Below are positions 1 through 8,625 of a stretch of DNA of 64,000 nt, one piece after another. The notes beneath the pieces were generated by a model, which saw only the letters and a program-made list of their open reading frames with translations, did not search any database and was not told the origin of the DNA. Within the stretch, counting starts at the first letter, position 1; every line of letters starts with the position of its first letter. Both the position numbers and the translations under genes were made by a program. Source of the DNA: Salinisphaera orenii subsp. orenii MK-B5 (lineage in GTDB: Bacteria; Pseudomonadota; Gammaproteobacteria; Nevskiales; Salinisphaeraceae). The DNA lies in the NCBI RefSeq assembly GCF_003788635.1, contig NZ_AYKH01000013.1, positions 1-64,000 on the forward strand, given 5' to 3'.

Positions 1-1
1 G

Positions 2-742
2 CTGAATCTGCTCGAGCTCGCCGCGGACATCGCAGCCGGGCGCGAGGAGGCCGCCGGTGCGGCGATCACCGGTGACGATCTCGACGAGGTCCTGCGCGAG
101 GGCCTGCGACGCTTCGACAAGGGCGGAGACTATTTCTACGACCAGATGTCGGCCCTGCACAAGAGCGTGCGCGGCACCGATCCGGACGCCACGCTCTACT
201 GGCTGTCGCGCATGCTCGAGGCCGGCTGCGACCCGCGCTACGTCGCGCGGCGCATCACCCGCATGGCCAGCGAGGACATCGGCAACGCCGACCCGCGCGC
301 GCTGCGGATCGCGCTCGACGCCTGGGACACCTACGAGCGCCTGGGCACGCCGGAAGGCGAGCTGGCGATCGCCCAGGCGGCGACGTACATGGCCTGCGCG
401 CCCAAGTCCAACGCGGTCTATGCCGGCTTCAACGCCGCCTGGCGCGACGCCCGCGAGCACGGCTCGCTGGAGGTGCCGATGCACATCCGCAACGCGCCGA
501 CGAAGCTCATGAAGGATCTCGGCTACGCCGAGGGCTATCGCTACGCCCACAACGAGGGCGACGGGTATGCCGCGGGCGAGACCTATCTGCCCGAGGCGCT
601 GGTCGGGACCCGCTACTACGAGCCGGTCCCGCGCGGGCTGGAGATCAAGATCGGCGACAAGCTCACCCGGCTGCGCGAGCGTGACGCCCAGGGCGAGCGG
701 CGCGCTACCCGCAGCCATCCCGAGGCCTCGCGCGACGGCTGA
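2..742 (+). CDS. rarA: Replication-associated recombination protein A (RarA/MgsA), C-terminal part
   Basis: The reading frame is open from the first bases of the window and ends at a TGA, so the start and the AAA+ ATPase core lie outside. The visible part (about 246 residues) is the C-terminal helical and tetramerisation region of the RarA/MgsA/WRNIP1 family. It includes the conserved stretches DKGGDYFYDQMSALHKSVRG, ITRMASEDIGNADP and the tail around YEPVPRGLEIKIGDKL. RarA acts at stalled replication forks together with SSB and RecA. In pseudomonads serS follows closely; here serS is 14 kb further on (see findings). The family assignment is secure, and only the 5' end is missing. Confidence 0.95.
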   Translation: MNLLELAADIAAGREEAAGAAITGDDLDEVLREGLRRFDKGGDYFYDQMSALHKSVRGTDPDATLYWLSRMLEAGCDPRYVARRITRMASEDIGNADPRALRIALDAWDTYERLGTPEGELAIAQAATYMACAPKSNAVYAGFNAAWRDAREHGSLEVPMHIRNAPTKLMKDLGYAEGYRYAHNEGDGYAAGETYLPEALVGTRYYEPVPRGLEIKIGDKLTRLRERDAQGERRATRSHPEASRDG

Positions 743-914
743 ACGCCGGCGGCGCCGGATCGCGGCCGCTTGTGATCAGACCGGCAGCCGGCCCCGAGGG
801 ATCGGAAACGCCGGAGCGGGTCGGCGCGTCGTGACGTAGCTCGGCGGGCGTTCGGCCTCGGAGCGGTGCGTATCCGGGCCTCGAGGCGGCACGCAGAGTA
901 ATCGTTCCCCGGTC

Positions 915-1589
915 TCAGCCGTAGGCGGCGATCAGCCGGTCGGTGACGACGGTCAGATCGTCGCCGACAAGGGTCGGCGGCGTTCCGGCGTTGTTGTAGA
1001 CCGCGCCCTCGCGGGCCACGAAGGCGCCGTCGAACCCCGCTCGCAGGGCGCCGGTGACGTCCCAGTCGTGGGCGGCCACCAGACACAGCGATGCCGGCGC
1101 GCAGGCCAGCGTCTCGGTGGCCACGCCGTAGGCGTCCGGGTGCGGCTTGTAGCAGCGCGCGTGGGCCACCGAGCGCACGTGGTCGAAGTGTTCGCTCAGC
1201 CCGGCGTGTTCGAACTGGGCATCGACCGTGTGCTGGGCCGAATTGGTCAGCGCCATGAGGGTGAAGCCGGCGGCACGCAGCCGTTCCAGTGCGGGCACCA
1301 CGTCGGGATGGGGCGGCAGCCGGCCGATGGCGGTGAAGATCGCCTCGCGCGCGTCGGCGTCGAGGTCGATGCGCCGGGCCCGGGCCACGGCGTCCAGGCA
1401 GTCGCCGGCGAGCGCGGAGAAGTCCATGAAGTCGCCGGTGAGGGTGGTCACCGTCGACCAGTGCAGCAGGCTGGCGAACCAGGTGCGGCGCAGGCCCGCG
1501 TCGCCGAGATGGCGGGCGAACAGCGTGTCGAGGGGCGCGAGGTCGAGCAGGGTTTCGTTGACGTCGAATACGAGATGACGGGTCGGCAT
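915..1589 (-). CDS. Type II haloacid dehalogenase (HAD superfamily)
   Basis: This 224-residue protein belongs to the HAD superfamily, L-2-haloacid dehalogenase type II branch. The nucleophile Asp is in FDVNETLLDL near residue 9. Motif II Ser is in ALTNSAQ, motif III Lys in CYKPHPDAYG, and motif IV is AAHDWDVTGA, close to the family pattern N-A-W-D-x-x-G-A. These enzymes hydrolyse (S)-2-haloacids such as chloroacetate or 2-chloropropionate with inversion, but many relatives have unknown substrates. I chose the ATG at 1589 because family similarity begins exactly at MPTRHLVFD; the frame runs open further upstream without recognisable sequence. The gene lies downstream of the porin terminator on the same strand, so it is probably transcribed separately. 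Confidence 0.85.
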   Translation of the reverse strand: MPTRHLVFDVNETLLDLAPLDTLFARHLGDAGLRRTWFASLLHWSTVTTLTGDFMDFSALAGDCLDAVARARRIDLDADAREAIFTAIGRLPPHPDVVPALERLRAAGFTLMALTNSAQHTVDAQFEHAGLSEHFDHVRSVAHARCYKPHPDAYGVATETLACAPASLCLVAAHDWDVTGALRAGFDGAFVAREGAVYNNAGTPPTLVGDDLTVVTDRLIAAYG

Positions 1590-1664
1590 GGCCAGCAGTC
1601 CAGCGGGGCGTATACGCGCAGCGTATCGCCTCGGCGAGTGCCGCGGCCAGCCTTCCGTCGCCCC

Positions 1665-1694
1665 AACGAAAACGGCCCGCACGAGGCGGGCCGT
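1665..1694 (-). terminator. Rho-independent terminator of the porin gene
   Basis: A perfect 9-bp stem (1672-1680 with 1686-1694) encloses a 5-base loop. Read on the minus strand it is followed by TTTTCGTT. It lies about 35 bases beyond the porin stop codon and before the dehalogenase start, so it should separate the two minus-strand genes. Confidence 0.8.
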
Positions 1695-1728
1695 CGTCGT
1701 GCCGGCGATGCCGGCTATGCCGCGTCGA

Positions 1729-3075
1729 TCAGAACGCGTACTTGGCCGAGGCCTGCACGCGGTTGATCGCGCCGTCGGCGCCGCTTTCGACCTCACGCTC
1801 GGCGTAGGCGTACTCGATGCCCAGCGTGATCGGCTCCAGCGGATTCCAGAGCAGGTTGGCGTGGACGCTGTTGACCTTTTTGGTCACGTCCGGGCCCTGG
1901 GCCTCGTCGTTGTCCACGTCGAGGATGCCGGCGACCAGGTTGGAGCGCCACTTCGGGCTCCAGTAATGGCGCAGGAAGGCGTAGCCGCCCACATAGGGGA
2001 TGGTCTCGATGTCGCCGCTGCTGTCGACGTAACCCTCGTCGATCACGCCCAGGCCGAGGTAGCGGCCGAGGCCGTCGCCATAGGTGCCCGAGAAGCCGAT
2101 CTTGTCGCCGCTGCCGCCGAGGTTGATGGTGCCGGACAGGCGCACGCCGTAGCCGACGGCGCTGTCGTCTTCGATGACGGGGTTGGTGTTCTCGAGGTTG
2201 TCGGCCGAGATCTGGTGCACCAGGCCGCCCAGGCTCAAGTGGCCGAAGCCGGTCGACTGGGTGTAGTTGACCGTGGCCTCGGGCAGGCCGCTTTCGTCCT
2301 CGGCCCCGTCGAGCGCGACGTCTTCACCGGCGCCGAGCGAGTTGTAGGGGTTCTCCAGCGAGAACGACAGCTCGCCCGGTGTCCAGTCGTGGTTGGTGTA
2401 GCGGACCTGCGGCTGGCGCGCGTAGACGATGCCTTCGTTGGAGGCGAAGAAGTCCAGCGTCTCCGGGAAGGCGCCGAGATCCATGAAGTTGGACCAGGTC
2501 TGACCGAACAGCCACGTGTCGTCGACCTCCACGAACGCGTGACGCAGGCGCGGCGCGAAGTCGTTGCTCAGCCCGTCGCTGCCGTCGGTGCCGTAGAAGT
2601 CGAACTCGACGAAGCCCTTGATCTTGTGGTCGCCGAGGTCCGTGAGGCTGGTCAGGTTGATGCGCGTCTGGCGGGCGTTGAAGTCGGTGTAGCTGTAGCT
2701 GTCACCGCTGCCGACCGGAATCGTCGACGGGATATAGAAATTCCGCCCCTTCTCGCCGACCGGGCCGTCGCTGGAGGTGCTGTAGACCGTGTCGAACTTG
2801 ACGTAGCCGCCGACCTTGAGCGTGGTGTTGTCCGACAGGCGGAAGCCTTCGTCCGGCTGATCGACCTTGGACGACTTGTCCATGTCCGGTTCGGCGCTGC
2901 GTACGTTGGTGTCCGCCTGCTGCTGCGCCCGCGTTTCCTGCAGCATCTGTTCCAGACGCTGAATGCGCTGTTCGAGTTCTGCGTTGGTGGCGGCGTTCGC
3001 CGAGCCGATGCCGGCGCCGGTCGCGATGACCAGGCCCAGCGTCAGCGCCGAGGCGCCCTTGAGTGACGTATTCAT
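1729..3075 (-). CDS. DcaP-like trimeric outer-membrane porin
   Basis: The protein has 448 residues with a Sec signal peptide of about 28 residues (MNTSLKGASALTLGLVIA then an AxA site). A short N-terminal coiled coil follows (ELEQRIQRLEQMLQETRAQ), typical of DcaP-like porins. The rest is a beta-barrel sequence with alternating aromatic and polar strands and the terminal aromatic signature SAKYAF needed for Bam assembly. DcaP family members take up small anions such as dicarboxylates; the substrate here cannot be read from sequence. The ATG at 3075 has a strong Shine-Dalgarno (AAAGGGGAG) about 6 bases upstream, and a terminator follows the stop. It is divergent from the response-regulator gene. 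Confidence 0.9.
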   Translation of the reverse strand: MNTSLKGASALTLGLVIATGAGIGSANAATNAELEQRIQRLEQMLQETRAQQQADTNVRSAEPDMDKSSKVDQPDEGFRLSDNTTLKVGGYVKFDTVYSTSSDGPVGEKGRNFYIPSTIPVGSGDSYSYTDFNARQTRINLTSLTDLGDHKIKGFVEFDFYGTDGSDGLSNDFAPRLRHAFVEVDDTWLFGQTWSNFMDLGAFPETLDFFASNEGIVYARQPQVRYTNHDWTPGELSFSLENPYNSLGAGEDVALDGAEDESGLPEATVNYTQSTGFGHLSLGGLVHQISADNLENTNPVIEDDSAVGYGVRLSGTINLGGSGDKIGFSGTYGDGLGRYLGLGVIDEGYVDSSGDIETIPYVGGYAFLRHYWSPKWRSNLVAGILDVDNDEAQGPDVTKKVNSVHANLLWNPLEPITLGIEYAYAEREVESGADGAINRVQASAKYAF

Positions 3076-3554
3076 TGAATCTCCCCTTTGCTGTGTTGCG
3101 CACAATCGCGGTCTGTCCCCGGGCCGTGACGAGAGGCCGAAGCGGCGCCCGGCGACCCTTTTCGTTGCGGAACAGAGTTCCGAATCTAAACTGTATACCG
3201 TTGACTGTCTAGTCTCGACGTCATCGCGGCGGCCGTCGTCTTTTGTTGGCGATTGCAATGAGATATTTCGGCAGGCCGGGCCGATTGCCAGCGCTTTGGG
3301 CGCAGCTGCATGGCTTTCCCGTCGGCTGTTGCCCGCGCGCTGCGGTAATCCGGATTTCGGAAAAAACAACGTTTCGACCCTGTCCCATGCCCCTGTGCCG
3401 GACGAAAAGATGAGGTTTGCCGAACGCGCTCGGGCGCTGGCCTTTTCGCCTTGTGGTGGGCATCCTGTGCGGGCGTTCCGACAGCGACTATTGGCAATAG
3501 GTCTGATATCGGTTCGTCGTATATGATTCCAGCTCGCGAAGTGGGGCAGAGCCT
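3076..3554. promoter_or_regulatory. Divergent regulatory region between porin and response regulator
   Basis: This 479-base gap has no convincing gene. It holds a porin promoter candidate (annotated separately) and, close to the response-regulator start, a perfect palindrome CTATTG-G-CAATAG at 3488-3500 that could be an operator. An AT-richer stretch (TATATGAT around 3530-3537) lies 17-24 bases before the response-regulator ATG. No matching -35 box at standard spacing is obvious, so the plus-strand promoter is not resolved. Confidence 0.45.
3183..3211 (-). promoter_or_regulatory. Candidate sigma-70 promoter for the porin gene
   Basis: On the minus strand there is a TAGACA -35 box (3206-3211), a 17-base spacer and a TAGATT -10 box (3183-3188). 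This would start transcription near 3176 and give a leader of about 100 bases before the porin ATG. Five of six and four of six positions match the consensus. It is a prediction by eye. Confidence 0.45.
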
Positions 3555-4244
3555 ATGGCAGCCGAAACACAGGCGCAGCGCATGACGGTCCTGATCGCCG
3601 ACGATCATCCGTTGTTCCGGACCGCGCTCAGCAACGCCGTGAACCAGTGTCTGGACGCGCCCGACCTGCAGACCGTCGGCTCGTTCGACGAGCTTCGCGC
3701 CGCCCTCGAGGCGCATGCCACCGCGGATCTGCTGCTGCTGGACCTGAACATGCCGGGGGCTCGGGGGTATTCGGCCCTGGTGCACGCCCGCAGCGTGGCG
3801 CCGGCGCTGCCGGTGATCGTGGTCTCCGCCTACGAGGAGGCGAGCGTGGCGCGGGCGTCGCTGGACCACGGCGCGGCGGGCTTCATTCCCAAGTCGGCCT
3901 CGCCGGAGACGATGACCGAAGCCATCGCCACGGTGCTCGACGGCCGCAGCTGGGCGCCGGACATGCCGGACGCGCCCGAGAACAGCGACGACGCCTTCAC
4001 CGACAAGCTGGCACTGCTGACGCCGCAGCAGCAGCGGGTACTGATCATGCTCACCGATGGGCTGCTCAACAAGCAGATCGCGATCGACCTCGATATCTCC
4101 GAGGCCACGGTCAAGGCCCACATCACCGCGATTCTGCGCAAGCTCGGCGTGCATACGCGCACCCAGGCGGTCATCGCCGCGCGCAGTCTCGAGATCGACT
4201 GGGCCAGCTACGGCCGCGGTTCGCAGGGCGCTGCCGGCGACTGA
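3555..4244 (+). CDS. crbR: LuxR-type two-component response regulator, CrbR/ErdR-like
   Basis: The 229-residue protein has an N-terminal receiver domain (about 10-125) followed by a LuxR/NarL helix-turn-helix (about 152-212, NKQIAIDLDISEATVKAHIT). The acidic pair is in IADDHPLFR, the phospho-acceptor is Asp63 in LLLLDLNMPG, and the switch Lys is Lys113 in FIPKS. Regulators of this type pair with kinases carrying a sodium/solute-symporter domain (CrbS-CrbR in Vibrio, MxtR-ErdR in Pseudomonas) and control acetyl-CoA synthetase and acetate use. Such a kinase gene is the next gene, converging from the other strand, which supports the pairing. The regulon here is inferred, and no acs gene is in the window. 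Confidence 0.82.
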   Translation: MAAETQAQRMTVLIADDHPLFRTALSNAVNQCLDAPDLQTVGSFDELRAALEAHATADLLLLDLNMPGARGYSALVHARSVAPALPVIVVSAYEEASVARASLDHGAAGFIPKSASPETMTEAIATVLDGRSWAPDMPDAPENSDDAFTDKLALLTPQQQRVLIMLTDGLLNKQIAIDLDISEATVKAHITAILRKLGVHTRTQAVIAARSLEIDWASYGRGSQGAAGD

Positions 4245-5041
4245 CGCCGGCTTCTCACCGCCGGTTTCGGCGGATATTGCGATTACGCGCCGACTCGGAA
4301 GGAAGCGTGTTGCGGTGTGGTGCAGGCCTTGAAACCGCCGCTGCGCGTGCCAGGTCAGCCGTCGGCGACGCCCGCAGGTTTTCCTTGTCACGGCGACGGC
4401 TTTGCGCTCGATAGCCATGACTCGCGCTTTCTGCGATCGCGGGGCGCCTTGGCTTCGCGGTAGAAGCCGCGGTCATGGCGAGGCCGTGCCACGGCCGGGT
4501 TGGTTCCATTTTTCGCGCACCGCCGCCACCCGTGATGCCGGGCCGCATCCGGCCGCGAGACTACAGCGGCTGTCGTTCCTCCCGGCGCGGTCTCGGTGCC
4601 GGTGTGCAGCCCATGCCGACGTGTCGGCGCCGATCCGGTGCGGCTCGGTCTGTCTGCACGAGCGGTCACGCTGAATCACAGCGCCAGCCGTGCCCTGGAG
4701 CCCGATCGTCCGGGTGGGGTCGTCGCGAAAGAATGGCGGACAAGCCAAAGCCGCGGTCCGTACAGACGGCCCACGTGGACGCCCACCCAAGTGCCGAGGC
4801 TCAGCCGAGCGCTCCAAAAGCGATGGTGCGGCGGGTGGTAGACGAAGGGCTCGGTTTCCGCGCGGCGATGCGCGAATTTGCGTGGATGCAACGGTGGCGC
4901 GTCACGGGGTGGCCCGGTATCGGTAGGCGGATTCGGTCGATGGGGCGAATCGCTCGCATCGGCCGCACCGGTGCGGCCGGTCGACCATGTTCCACGCGGC
5001 GTGCGGCGCCGGGCGAGCTGTCGCGGTACCGCGAGGCGGCG
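4245..5041. other. Gene-less spacer between convergent crbR and crbS
   Basis: This stretch of about 800 bases separates the stops of the response regulator and the kinase. The open frames crossing it have no recognisable domain, and their composition looks like GC-rich shadow sequence. A short hairpin lies just after the regulator stop (4258-4273), and a palindrome GGCCGTG-C-CACGGCC is at 4482-4496, about 10 bases before a run of five Ts. The second could terminate crbR transcription but is 240 bases downstream. I see nothing else. Confidence 0.5.
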
Positions 5042-8000
5042 TCACGGCTCGTCCGCGCCGCCGCGCGTCGCCTGGCTGAGTGCAGCCCGCAGCTTGGCCG
5101 GCGCCAGCGGTTTGTAAAGTACGGTCACGCCGAGCTCGCGCGCCCGGGCCGCGATCGCGCGGTCGCGGTTGGCGGTGACCAGCAGACAGGGCACGTCGCG
5201 GATCGCGCGCAGCCGTTCGGCCAGTTCCAGCCCGTTCGGGGCCTCCGGGCCGAGATCGTAGTCGAGTATCGCGGCGTCCATGGGCTCGTCGCCGAGCACG
5301 GCGGCCGCGTCCTCGGCGGGCGCGGTGATGCATTCGATGCGCCAGCGTTCGAGCAGCCCCGTCATGGCGTCCAGCGACGCCTGGTCGTCGTCCACGCACA
5401 GGACCTGGCGCGCGCCGAGTGCGGCGTCGGGCGCCGGCGCCTCGAACGGTGTCGGCGCCCCGGCGTTGTCGCGCGGCGTCGCGCGGGCGACGTGGATACA
5501 GAACCGCGTGCCGCGGCCGACCGATGAGCGTACATCGATCGTATGGCCGAGCAGGCGCGCCATGCGGTCGGCCAGCGACAGGCCGAGCCCCAGGCCACGC
5601 TCGCCCGAGGCCGTGCTCGAGGCGCCGCGCTGGAACTCGTCGAAGATCGAGGCCAGCTGGTCGTTGGCGATGCCCGGCCCTGTGTCCCAGACCTCGATCC
5701 GCACGGTTTCGGCTTCACGGCGCACGCCGATCAGCACGCGGCCCTCGGGGGTGTAGCGCACGGCGTTGGACAGAAAGTTCTGCAGGATGCGCCGCAGCAG
5801 GGTGGGGTCGCTGTGGACCCAGCAGCCCGACGGCACGCTGCGCAGCGCGAGGCCGGCCTGACGGGCCAGCGCGTCGAACTCCAAGGTCAGCGGCTCCAGA
5901 ATGCGTGCGAGCGGGAAGTCGGTCTCGTTCGTCTCCCAGGCGCCGGCGTCGAACTTGGAGATATCGAGCAGGGGCTCGAGCAGGGCCTGGGCCGATTCGA
6001 GCGAGGCCTGGATATGCGTGAGTGCCTGGGCGCGGTCGGTGCCGCCGTCCTCGACGGCAGAGGCCGCGAACAGCCGTGCGGCGTTCAACGGCTGGAGCAG
6101 GTCATGGCTGGCAGCCGCCAGAAAGCGCGTCTTGCTCTGGTTGGCGCGCTCGGCCTCGCGGCGGGCGTCCACGGCCGCGCGCTGGGCGGCGGCGCGCTGA
6201 TCGTTCTCCCGGCGCAGTCCCTCGTTGGCGCGTGACAGTGCGGCCGTGCGCTCGGCCACGCGCGCTTCGAGTTCCTCGTTGGCCCGGGTGAGCGCGGCCT
6301 CGGTCTTCTTGAACGCCGTGATGTCGTTGAAGGTGGTCACGAAGCCGCCGCCCGGCATCGGATTGCCGGTCATCTGCAGGACGGTGCCGTTGTGCCGATG
6401 GCGCTCGAAGCGGTGCGGCCGGCCTTCGCGCATGTGAGCCAGGCGCTTGCGCACATGTTCCTCGACCGGGCCGGGGCCGCATTCGCCCCGCATGGCGTTG
6501 AAGCGGATCAGGTCGGCCACCGGGCGCCCGGTGCGCACGAGCCCCGGCGGATACTCGAACAGCTCCAGATAGCGGCTGTTCCAGGCGACCAGCCGCAGAT
6601 CCTGGTCGATCACCGAAATGCCCTGATCGATGTTCTCGAGCGCGGCCTGGAGCACGCTGCGGTTGAACTGGACGGCGTCGGCCGTGCGATCCAGCAGCCG
6701 TACCATGTCGTCGATGGCCAGATCGCGCTGGCGCAGTCCGGAGGCCAGCATCAGCCGTGCCGAGGCGCTGCCCACGACACCGGCCAGGCGCCGCTCGGCG
6801 AACTGCAGCAGGCTCGCGTCCACGAGCTGGTTGGACAACAGATCGCGATCGTGGCGACCTGCGTATTCGTCCAGCGCGGCGCGCGCCGCCTGCGGGCCGA
6901 GAAAGCGCTGGAGCAGCACTTCCAGCTCCGCCACGCGGATCGCCGGCTGGCGGTCGTCGACCGGCCGGGGGTTGGCGCGCGGGATACCCAGATCGACGAA
7001 GGCGATCGCCTGGGCGCGCTCGATGAGGGTGGTCGGCGTGTTGAGCGACACCGCGGCCATGACCGCGATGTCGGCCGCCAGGATCCAGAACACGCCGTGG
7101 GTGAGAGTGTCGCCGAAGTCGTAGCCGAACAGCGCCTGCGGCGTCAGCCAGCTGATCCCCAGCGGCCCGGTCGCCATCCAGGCGCTGTCGAACCAGCCGA
7201 CCGAGGCGAGGTTGGGCAGCACGAGCGTGTAGAGCCAGACCGCGAGCCCGGCCACAAGCCCGGCGAACACGCCCTTGCGGCCGATCCGGCGCAGATACAG
7301 TCCGCCGATCAGCGGCGGCAGGAACAGTACCACCCCGGCGAACGAGAGCAGGCCGATGGAGGCCAGCGCCTCGGTGGTGCCGAAAAGCCGGTAGCAGCAC
7401 CAGGCCAGCACCAGGATCACGGCGATCAGGATGCGCCGTATGCGCAGCAGCGAGCGGCTCAGGTCCGGGTTGCCGATGAAGCCCAGCCGCGGGATGCGCA
7501 TCGCCAGCGGCACCACGACCTCGTTGCAGAGCATGGTCGCCAGGGTCACCGTGGCCATGATGACCATGCTGGTGCCGGCCGAGACGCCGCCCACGTAGCC
7601 GAGCAGCGCGATGCTCTCGGCGCCCGCTTCCAGTGGCAGCGCGAGCACGAACCGATCCGGATTGACCTCGCCCGGCGAGAACAGCACCAGTCCGGCGGCG
7701 GCCAGCGGCACCACGAACAGCGACATCAGGAACAGATACAGCGGGAACAGCCAGCGCGCGGTGACCAGGTCGCGGGTGTCGGTATTCTCGACCACCCCGA
7801 CGTGGAACTGGCGCGGCAGACAGAATATCGCGGCGACCGCGAGGATCGAGGTGGTCACGAAGCGCGCGTCGATCAGCGGCTGTTCGAACAGGTTGCTGAA
7901 AGCGGGGACGGCCCCGGCCTGGCGGAACAGATCGTCCAGGCCGTTGAACATGCCGTAGACCACGAACAGCCCCACGGCGAGAAACGCCACCAGCTTGACG

Positions 8001-8611
8001 ATGGATTCGAAGGCGATGGCGTGGATCAGCCCCTGATGGGACTCCCGCGGATTGACGTGGCGGGTGCCGAACACGATCGAGAACGCGGCCATGAGGATCG
8101 CCACGTACAGCCCGGTGTCCACCCAGGGCGCATCCGGGGCCTCGACCACGGTGGACACGCGCGCGCCCTGGGTGAGCGTGTTGAACGACATCGTCAGCGC
8201 CTTGAGCTGCAGCGCGATGTAGGGCAGCACGACCAGCAGGGCGATGGCCGAGATGAGCGCGGCCAGACCCTGCGACTTGCCGTAGCGCGCGGCGATGAAA
8301 TCGGCGATCGAGGTCGTGTTCTGCTGGCGCGAGATCAGCAGCATCTTGCGCAGGATCGGCGAGAACACGAGCAGGGCGGCCATCGGCCCCAGATAGATGG
8401 GCAGATACGTCCAGCCCTCGGTCGCCGCGCTGCCGACGTTGCCGAAGAACGTCCACGAGGTGCAGTAGACGGCCAGTGACAGCGCATACACGACCGGCCG
8501 CGGGCCCGGCCGCTTCTGCAGCCGCCCGCGTCGATCCGCGGCATAGGCGATGGCGAACAGGATGCTGATGTAGATCAGCGAAAGCGCGATCAGGACCCAG
8601 GCGCTGACGAT
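5042..8611 (-). CDS. crbS: Hybrid sensor histidine kinase with sodium/solute-symporter domain, CrbS/MxtR-like
   Basis: The protein is about 1189 residues if begun at 8611. Order: a multi-helix SLC5-type symporter domain (about 1-500), a PAS domain (about 650-770, ENIDQGISVIDQDLRLVAWN), a coiled coil, HisKA with phospho-acceptor His836 in AASHDLLQPLN, a HATPase domain with GLGLGLSLA, and a C-terminal receiver with Asp1117 in AAILDYDLG. This is the CrbS/MxtR layout; in Vibrio and Pseudomonas such kinases sense acetate-linked status and act through LuxR-type CrbR/ErdR. The start is odd. The first standard start codon is GTG at 8491, but the frame upstream to 8611 still encodes the family's first membrane helix and RRGRLQKRPGPRP linker. 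No ATG, GTG or TTG exists there; a Shine-Dalgarno precedes an ATC at 8611. Domains are secure, the start is not. Confidence 0.85.
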   Translation of the reverse strand: MVSAWVLIALSLIYISILFAIAYAADRRGRLQKRPGPRPVVYALSLAVYCTSWTFFGNVGSAATEGWTYLPIYLGPMAALLVFSPILRKMLLISRQQNTTSIADFIAARYGKSQGLAALISAIALLVVLPYIALQLKALTMSFNTLTQGARVSTVVEAPDAPWVDTGLYVAILMAAFSIVFGTRHVNPRESHQGLIHAIAFESIVKLVAFLAVGLFVVYGMFNGLDDLFRQAGAVPAFSNLFEQPLIDARFVTTSILAVAAIFCLPRQFHVGVVENTDTRDLVTARWLFPLYLFLMSLFVVPLAAAGLVLFSPGEVNPDRFVLALPLEAGAESIALLGYVGGVSAGTSMVIMATVTLATMLCNEVVVPLAMRIPRLGFIGNPDLSRSLLRIRRILIAVILVLAWCCYRLFGTTEALASIGLLSFAGVVLFLPPLIGGLYLRRIGRKGVFAGLVAGLAVWLYTLVLPNLASVGWFDSAWMATGPLGISWLTPQALFGYDFGDTLTHGVFWILAADIAVMAAVSLNTPTTLIERAQAIAFVDLGIPRANPRPVDDRQPAIRVAELEVLLQRFLGPQAARAALDEYAGRHDRDLLSNQLVDASLLQFAERRLAGVVGSASARLMLASGLRQRDLAIDDMVRLLDRTADAVQFNRSVLQAALENIDQGISVIDQDLRLVAWNSRYLELFEYPPGLVRTGRPVADLIRFNAMRGECGPGPVEEHVRKRLAHMREGRPHRFERHRHNGTVLQMTGNPMPGGGFVTTFNDITAFKKTEAALTRANEELEARVAERTAALSRANEGLRRENDQRAAAQRAAVDARREAERANQSKTRFLAAASHDLLQPLNAARLFAASAVEDGGTDRAQALTHIQASLESAQALLEPLLDISKFDAGAWETNETDFPLARILEPLTLEFDALARQAGLALRSVPSGCWVHSDPTLLRRILQNFLSNAVRYTPEGRVLIGVRREAETVRIEVWDTGPGIANDQLASIFDEFQRGASSTASGERGLGLGLSLADRMARLLGHTIDVRSSVGRGTRFCIHVARATPRDNAGAPTPFEAPAPDAALGARQVLCVDDDQASLDAMTGLLERWRIECITAPAEDAAAVLGDEPMDAAILDYDLGPEAPNGLELAERLRAIRDVPCLLVTANRDRAIAARARELGVTVLYKPLAPAKLRAALSQATRGGADEP

Positions 8612-8618
8612 GGCGATT

Positions 8619-8625
8619 CTCCCCC
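8619..8625 (-). promoter_or_regulatory. Shine-Dalgarno placed before a non-standard ATC start of crbS
   Basis: On the minus strand GGGGGAG ends 7 bases before the ATC codon at 8611-8609. That is ideal spacing for initiation there and has no alternative ATG, GTG or TTG to serve in the crbS frame. It marks the probable true 5' end of the kinase gene. Confidence 0.5.

Noticed and set aside
4475-5527. A long open frame running from the crbR-crbS spacer into crbS
   Set aside because: Its coding part overlaps the kinase receiver domain on the other strand, and the remainder is Arg-rich with no domain.
6392-8479. A 695-codon plus-strand frame opposite the sensor kinase
   Set aside because: Repetitive His/Gln/Arg/Glu-rich translation, typical of antisense shadows, and it lies entirely opposite conserved kinase sequence.
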